Source: Dongia_A sp044226685 (GTDB lineage Bacteria > Pseudomonadota > Alphaproteobacteria > Dongiales > Dongiaceae). Taken from it: 55,812 nucleotides of DNA. Shown here piece by piece: positions 50,952-55,812 of the stretch (the stretch's first letter is position 1; the number at the start of each line of letters is the position of its first letter). The stretch spans positions 1 to 55,812 of the forward strand of contig JBGAGP010000013.1 of NCBI GenBank assembly GCA_044226685.1. Direction: 5' to 3'. Both the position numbers and the translations under genes were made by a program. The notes under the pieces are model-generated. The model was not told where the DNA came from, did not search any database, and worked only from the letters and a program-made list of their open reading frames with translations.

Positions 50952-52775
50952 ATGGTCACCTTGGAGAAACTCGAGCCGCTGCTCGACCAGATGTTCTCGG
51001 TCAGCGAAACCTGGGGCGCCCGCGTTTCGCCCGACGGCACGCGTGTGGCGTGGATCGCCAGCAATCGCGGGCCGACGACGCAGCTCTGGTGGGCGCCCAC
51101 CGACGGCAGCGCGCCGCCGCGGGCCTGGGTCGCCAATGACCGCGACTGCGACTACTTCTATTGGGCACCGGATTCCCGATCGGTCATCCTCGGCCAGTCG
51201 CGCGACGGCGACGAGCGGACCGGGCTCAGCCGCATCGCGCTGGACGGCAGTCGGCAGGACCTGACCGACCCGCACCCGGATTTCTACATCCGCGGCGGCC
51301 AGATCGACCCCGCCGGCCAGTTCCTGGTCTATGCCGCCAATCGCGATCCTCAGAGCGGGCGCGAGATCGAGCAGAACGTCATCTATCGCCACGAACTCGC
51401 GACCGGTGCCTTGCTGGCCCTGGCCCGGCTGGAGAAAGCCGCGCATGTGGTGCCGCGGCTGTCGCCGGACGGTCTGCACGTGCTTTACCAGCGCAAGGAT
51501 CGTCATCCGGCCGGCAGCCAGCTCTGGCTGGTCGGCACCGATGGCGCCGATGATCGCGAAGTCCTGAATGCCGGCGATGCGCGCAAGGCGGAAGGTTTGT
51601 GGGCGCCGGACAGCGCCCACCTGGTGGTGGTTGCCGAGACCGAGAGCCATCGCCGCGTCGGCCTGCTCGGACTCGATGGCGGCGCACCGCGCTGGCTGGT
51701 CGACGATGCGGAACGCGATATTTCCGGCGCGCACTGGCCGCGGGGGTCCGAAAGCATCGTCCTCGGCGAGACGCAATCGGCGAAGGAGCGGGCCTGGCTG
51801 CTCGACCCCGAGAGCGGCGAACTGGCGCCGTTCACTCGCGTGCCGGGCACGTTGCTGCCCATCGCGCCGACCGCCACGACGGGCTGGGTCAGCTACCACT
51901 ACGCGGCGAAGCACCCGATGCGGCTGGTCCGCGTTGGCGCCGGCGGCACCTTGCGGCCGCTGTCGGAGCTAGCGGGCGAGGGACTGGGGCCTGAATTCCT
52001 GGCCGCGGCGGAGGATTTCCTCTGGCGGTCGACCGACGGCCTGGAGATCCACGGCTGGCTCTACCGCCCGCATGGCGCCAGCAGGGGCGCGGTGATCCTG
52101 GTGCATGGCGGCCCGACCGCCCATGACGAGGATGCGTTCAATCCGGAGATCCAGTACCTGGTCGCGGCCGGCTTCACGGTGCTGACGCCGAATTATCGCG
52201 GCTCGACCGGGTTCGGCTTGCCGTTCCAGGAGGCGATCAAGCAGCAGGGCTGGGGCGGCATCGAGCAGGACGACATCGCCACCGCCGCCAACGCGCTGAT
52301 CCAGCACAGTCTCGCGAAGCCCGGCCGCATCGGCGTCACCGGCACGTCCTATGGCGGCTATTCCTCCTGGTGCCAGATCACCCGGGTGGCGCCGGAAATC
52401 ATCAAGGCGGCGGCGCCGATCTGCGGCATGACCGACCTGGTGGTCGATTACGAGACCACGCGGCCGGACCTGCGGCCCTATTCCGAGGAAATGATGGGCG
52501 GCTCGCCGGCGCAGGCGCCGGAGCGCTACCGCGACCGTTCGCCGATCCATTTCGTCGGCAACATCCGCGGCAGGCTGCTGATCGTGCAGGGGGCGAACGA
52601 CCCGAACGTGACACCGCAGAACGTGACCGATGTGCGCCGGAGGCTCGATGCGGCCGGCATTCCCTACGAGCTGCTGATCTTCGACGACGAAGGCCACGGC
52701 ATCGCCAAGCCGGAGAACCGCAAGACGCTTTGCCGTCGGCTGGTGCAGTTCTTCGACGCAGCCTTCGAGGCCTAG
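50952..52775 (+). CDS. S9 family prolyl oligopeptidase-type peptidase (first of two)
   Basis: The 607-residue serine peptidase has an N-terminal beta-propeller with repeated WD-like blades (SPDGTRVAWIAS, DSRSVILGQ) and a C-terminal alpha/beta hydrolase domain. The catalytic triad is visible: Ser466 in GTSYGGYS, Asp550 in GANDPNV and His582 in EGHGIAK. No signal peptide is seen, so it should act in the cytoplasm on peptides imported by the adjacent Opp system. It has the same length as the next gene and matching active-site positions, so the pair is a tandem duplication. Confidence 0.9.
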   Translation: MVTLEKLEPLLDQMFSVSETWGARVSPDGTRVAWIASNRGPTTQLWWAPTDGSAPPRAWVANDRDCDYFYWAPDSRSVILGQSRDGDERTGLSRIALDGSRQDLTDPHPDFYIRGGQIDPAGQFLVYAANRDPQSGREIEQNVIYRHELATGALLALARLEKAAHVVPRLSPDGLHVLYQRKDRHPAGSQLWLVGTDGADDREVLNAGDARKAEGLWAPDSAHLVVVAETESHRRVGLLGLDGGAPRWLVDDAERDISGAHWPRGSESIVLGETQSAKERAWLLDPESGELAPFTRVPGTLLPIAPTATTGWVSYHYAAKHPMRLVRVGAGGTLRPLSELAGEGLGPEFLAAAEDFLWRSTDGLEIHGWLYRPHGASRGAVILVHGGPTAHDEDAFNPEIQYLVAAGFTVLTPNYRGSTGFGLPFQEAIKQQGWGGIEQDDIATAANALIQHSLAKPGRIGVTGTSYGGYSSWCQITRVAPEIIKAAAPICGMTDLVVDYETTRPDLRPYSEEMMGGSPAQAPERYRDRSPIHFVGNIRGRLLIVQGANDPNVTPQNVTDVRRRLDAAGIPYELLIFDDEGHGIAKPENRKTLCRRLVQFFDAAFEA

Positions 52776-52777
52776 CC

Positions 52778-54601
52778 ATGAGCGCGTTGGATGAACTGGC
52801 GCGCCGCTGGGCGCGCTATCCCCTGGCCTGGGAGCCGAAGCTCTCCAGGGACGGCAGGCTGCTGGCCTGGACCTGGACCGGGATCACGGAAGTCGGCAAC
52901 GTCTGGCTGGCGCCGACCGATGGTTCGGCGGCTCCGCGGCGGGTCACCGACGAGGCGGAGCATACCTATGTCCGGTCCTTCTCGCCGGACGGAAAGCAGT
53001 TGCTGCTGGCGCAGTCCGAAGGCGCCTCGGAGCATGACCAGTTGATCCTGCTCGACCTCGCCAGCGGCGCGCGCCGCGCCCTGACGCCGAAGCAGGACGA
53101 TCACTACATCTATGGCGGCGCGTTCACGCCGGATGGCCTGTCCATTCTCTACATCTCGAGCTTTGACGATGCCACCCGGTTGCCGATCGAGGGCCAGCGC
53201 ATCTATCGCCACGATCTCGCCAGCGGCCGGCGCACCTGCCTTAGCGCCGCCGAGAGCCTGGACGAGCGCGGCGTGGAGCTGAGCGAGGACGGCCGCTACG
53301 CGCTCTATCACCGCCACGAGCATCACGCGGGCGGCAGCCAGATCTGGCTGCTCGACCTGGCGACCGGCGAGGACCGCGAAATCCTCAATGTCGGCGACGG
53401 GTTGAAGGCTTATGGCCATTGGCTCGGCCAGGATCGCGTTCTGGTCTGGGCGGAAGGCGGCACCCATGACCGGGTCGGCGTGCTCGGCTTGCCCGACCTG
53501 CATTTGCGCTGGCTGGTCGACGATCCGCGCCGCTCGATCGACGCCGTCATTCCAGGCCATGACGGGCGCTCCGTGGCGCTGATGGATTTTCGCGACGGCG
53601 CGCTCCAGGCCAGCGTGCTCGCGCTCGCCGACGGCGACGAAGCGCCCCTGCGGAGCGAGACCGGGAGCCTGCTGCCGATCGAGCAGCTGCCCGGCGGCGC
53701 CTGGATCGCCGAGAATTATTCCTCGCACGGCCCGCACGACTTCGTGCGCCTCGATCCGCGGTCCGGGCGTATCGACATGCTGTCGCGCACGCGGGATCAC
53801 CTGCCGGACCCGGCGCTGGCCTTTGCCACAGCCAAACCCTATCGCTGGCGCTCGACGGACGGGATGGCGATCGCCGGCTGGCTCTACGAGCCGGCGGGGG
53901 AAAGCCGCGGCCTGCTGGCCCATGTGCATGGCGGGCCGACCTGGCACAGCGAGGATTGGGTCAATACCTATATCCAATTCCTGGTCGCCGCCGGCTTCAC
54001 CGTGCTCGATCCCAACTATCGCGGCTCGACCGGATACGGCCGGGCCTTTCGCGAGGCAATCAAGGAGGACGGCTGGGGCGGGCGCGAACAGGCAGACATC
54101 CGCAGCGGGCTCGAAAGCCTGATCGCTGCCGGCAAGGGCAGGCCGGGCCGCGTCGGCGTGGTGGGGCTATCCTACGGCGGCTATTCCGCCTGGTGCGCCA
54201 TCACCAAGGCAGCCGACCTGGTCAAGGCCGCGGTGCCGATCTGTGGCATGTACCAGCTGACGGAGGATTACGAGGCGACCGGCATGCCGCATGGCCGCGC
54301 CTATAGCGAGGAGATGATGGGCGGAACGCCGGCGGAACAGCCGGAGCGCTATTTCAACGCCTCGCCGGCGAACTTCATCGACCGCATCCGCGGCGATCTG
54401 CTGATCGTGCATGGGCTCAAGGATTCGAACGTCTCGCCGGCCAACACGCGGGCGGCGCAGCGCGACCTCGACCGCGCCGGCATTCCGTACCAGCTGCTGA
54501 CCTTCGACAACGAGGGCCACGGCATCTATCGGGCTGGCAACCGCGAAGAGCTGTTCCGCTGCTCGGCCGCATTCCTGTTGCGGTCGTTCGCGACGGCCTA
54601 G
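52778..54601 (+). CDS. S9 family prolyl oligopeptidase-type peptidase (second of two)
   Basis: This is a second 607-residue S9 peptidase, with propeller blades (SRDGRLLAWTWTG, SPDGKQLLLAQ) and the triad Ser465 in GLSYGGYS, Asp549 in GLKDSNV and His581 in EGHGIYR. Each is one residue off its counterpart upstream, showing colinearity, but the propeller sequences have diverged, which suggests different peptide preferences. It starts 2 bp after the first peptidase. No signal peptide is seen. Confidence 0.9.
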   Translation: MSALDELARRWARYPLAWEPKLSRDGRLLAWTWTGITEVGNVWLAPTDGSAAPRRVTDEAEHTYVRSFSPDGKQLLLAQSEGASEHDQLILLDLASGARRALTPKQDDHYIYGGAFTPDGLSILYISSFDDATRLPIEGQRIYRHDLASGRRTCLSAAESLDERGVELSEDGRYALYHRHEHHAGGSQIWLLDLATGEDREILNVGDGLKAYGHWLGQDRVLVWAEGGTHDRVGVLGLPDLHLRWLVDDPRRSIDAVIPGHDGRSVALMDFRDGALQASVLALADGDEAPLRSETGSLLPIEQLPGGAWIAENYSSHGPHDFVRLDPRSGRIDMLSRTRDHLPDPALAFATAKPYRWRSTDGMAIAGWLYEPAGESRGLLAHVHGGPTWHSEDWVNTYIQFLVAAGFTVLDPNYRGSTGYGRAFREAIKEDGWGGREQADIRSGLESLIAAGKGRPGRVGVVGLSYGGYSAWCAITKAADLVKAAVPICGMYQLTEDYEATGMPHGRAYSEEMMGGTPAEQPERYFNASPANFIDRIRGDLLIVHGLKDSNVSPANTRAAQRDLDRAGIPYQLLTFDNEGHGIYRAGNREELFRCSAAFLLRSFATA

Positions 54602-54803
54602 GTGCGCCGATGTCACCGTTTGTCTCGTTGACACCGGAGATTCAGCCGGAATTATCATTCATCGGCTAGGGCATCGCGCCGGCCATGCTGGGTGACGTGC
54701 AGGTCGTTGATGCAGCGTCTTCTCGCGCTGCGGCGCGCGGGCCCGGAACGGCTCGGCTACTGCCATCTGGCTGTCGAGGACGCGCACTGAATTGGGGGGT
54801 GGC
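54602..54803 (+). other. Short non-coding gap
   Basis: About 200 bp separate the second peptidase and the exporter gene. The only open frame is 26 codons (54710-54790, ending LGYCHLAVEDAH), with no SD and no recognisable family, so it is not called as a gene; it could be a gene remnant. No terminator hairpin was clear. A GGGGGG run at 54795-54800 serves as SD for the next gene. Confidence 0.5.
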
Positions 54804-55736
54804 ATGACATCGCTGGCGGGCGTGCTTTCGTCGCAATCGCCGGAGCAGGAATCCGGCCTGCCATCCGTGCGCTCCGGCCTGGCGCAAGCCTATAACCGGC
54901 TTCCTCCTGCAGCGCTCATGCTGCTTGCCGTCATTTCCGTCGAGTTGAGCTGGGCGCTGGCATCCGTGATTCTTGCCGATGTCGGCCAGGCCGGGACGGC
55001 GTTCCTGAGCACGGCTTTCGCGGCAACGGTCTTTACCGTTCTGTCGCCGCCCAAGATCGACGGCAGAATCCGCCGGCACTGGCGCCTGATCCTCTTTTTC
55101 GGGCTGGCGGATGCCTGCATGGCACTGCCATTTCTCTGGGCGCTCAAATACGATGTTCCGCTCGGCATCGCATCCTCGATCGCGTTCCTCGGGCCCTTGG
55201 GACTTGCCGTGGTGACCTCGCGGCGGCTCCTGCATTTCCTGTGGATCGGCATTGCCGCTCTCGGTGTCGGTCTGCTGACCCCGGAAATCGGCGCCGACCT
55301 CAATCTCGTCGGTCTTGGCCTCGCCGCCGTATCGGCTGTTGCCTGGGGGGCTTTCGTGCCGGCCACCAAACTGACCGGACGCGCCTTTGGCGGTCGCGAC
55401 GGCTTGACCTTCGGCTTGTGGGCTTCTGCGTTGATGCTGGCGCCCTTCGCCTTGGCGGAGGGAACCATGTTCCGCGCCGACGCTGCCAGCATCGCCGGCA
55501 GCTTGCTGGTCGCGTTGCTCGGAGCGATCCTGCCCTGGGCGATCGAGTACAGCGTCATTCAACGGATTTCTGCACGCACCTACGGCATCCTGGTCACGCT
55601 GGAACCGGCCGTCGGGGCGCTGGTCGGCGCGGCGTTCCTGGGTCAGGCGATTGGTGGGCGCCTGTGGATTGCGGTCGCCTGCGTGTCCGTCGCGGCCATG
55701 GGTGTTACCCTGTCCGAGAAGAAGGACCAGCCTTGA
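54804..55736 (+). CDS. EamA/DMT-family transporter (RhtA-like exporter)
   Basis: The 310-residue protein has a ~35-residue cytoplasmic N-terminus and about 10 hydrophobic spans arranged as two EamA repeats. Sequences such as LPFLWALKYDVPLGIASSIAFLGPLG (split) and WGAFVPATKLTGR resemble RhtA, the threonine/homoserine exporter. PWAIEYSVIQRISARTYGIL near the C-terminus is also RhtA-like. The ATG at 54804 follows the GGGGGG SD; a TTG at 54792 is less likely. Only 76 bp without features remain to the window end. Confidence 0.88.
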   Translation: MTSLAGVLSSQSPEQESGLPSVRSGLAQAYNRLPPAALMLLAVISVELSWALASVILADVGQAGTAFLSTAFAATVFTVLSPPKIDGRIRRHWRLILFFGLADACMALPFLWALKYDVPLGIASSIAFLGPLGLAVVTSRRLLHFLWIGIAALGVGLLTPEIGADLNLVGLGLAAVSAVAWGAFVPATKLTGRAFGGRDGLTFGLWASALMLAPFALAEGTMFRADAASIAGSLLVALLGAILPWAIEYSVIQRISARTYGILVTLEPAVGALVGAAFLGQAIGGRLWIAVACVSVAAMGVTLSEKKDQP

Positions 55737-55812
55737 TCTAGAGCGGGTTTCCCCAAAATTGAACCGGTTCTGCCGGAGCGATTTTCGGCAAGGGGGAGGA
55801 AGCGGTCGCAGG

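Noticed and set aside
54710..54790. A 26-codon frame before the EamA exporter gene
   Set aside because: No SD, no family and very short; at most a remnant.

Overview
The window is a high-GC, densely packed bacterial chromosome segment, most likely from an alphaproteobacterium of the Rhodospirillales type. This rests on an AapJQMP general amino-acid transporter, two exact CtrA-type boxes (TTAA-N7-TTAAC), many ATGA start/stop overlaps, and long antisense open frames typical of high-GC coding DNA. No rRNA, tRNA, CRISPR array or replication origin was seen. The first gene is cut by the left edge.

Layout. 1-5538: a catabolic operon with an NTF2-like protein, an unusual HpcH/HpaI aldolase-SDR fusion and a branched-chain-type (Liv) ABC transporter lacking its own receptor. 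5511-9082: a haloacid dehalogenase, a CtrA-box-preceded receiver plus degenerate Hpt pair, a Liv-type receptor lipoprotein and a stand-alone RAM domain. 9169-16442: metC-hisI-kynU, divergent from aapJQMP. 16494-21987: a six-gene operon (AlaX-like editing protein, sulfurtransferase, double-GNAT fusion, and a three-subunit flavin/[2Fe-2S] amine dehydrogenase). 22092-26536: GST, MFS exporter, cysteine synthase and M81 metallopeptidase. 26681-28638: a dimethylamine/N-methylproline-demethylase-like gene broken by an internal deletion. 28865-34118: MFS, acyl-CoA dehydrogenase, TetR regulator, dienoyl-CoA-reductase-like SDR and another SDR. 34238-35796: an unidentified gene and a REC/degenerate-GGDEF protein behind the second CtrA box. 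35908-40315: an aminoglycoside/choline-kinase-like protein, then a TPP riboswitch and thiBPQ.

40362-43777 is a complete 3,416-bp IS1595-family element with 27-bp perfect inverted repeats, 8-bp target duplication (CTTGCGGG), a transposase and four accessory genes. It has inserted into one copy of a ~190-210 bp dispersed repeat found four times here (3437, 28662, 33067, and the interrupted copy at 40345/43778). 43977-54601 holds a PLP enzyme divergent from an OppABCDF-type transporter followed by two tandem 607-residue S9 peptidases, which together look like a peptide import and degradation unit. The window ends with an EamA-family exporter.

The theme is uptake and breakdown of amino acids, peptides and methylated or secondary amines. 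The best leads for new biology are the aldolase-SDR fusion without its catalytic Tyr, the CtrA-linked degenerate signalling proteins, the IS1595 element with its accessory genes and operator array, and the amine-dehydrogenase operon carrying a double acetyltransferase. All function calls come from reading motifs by eye; no database search was run.
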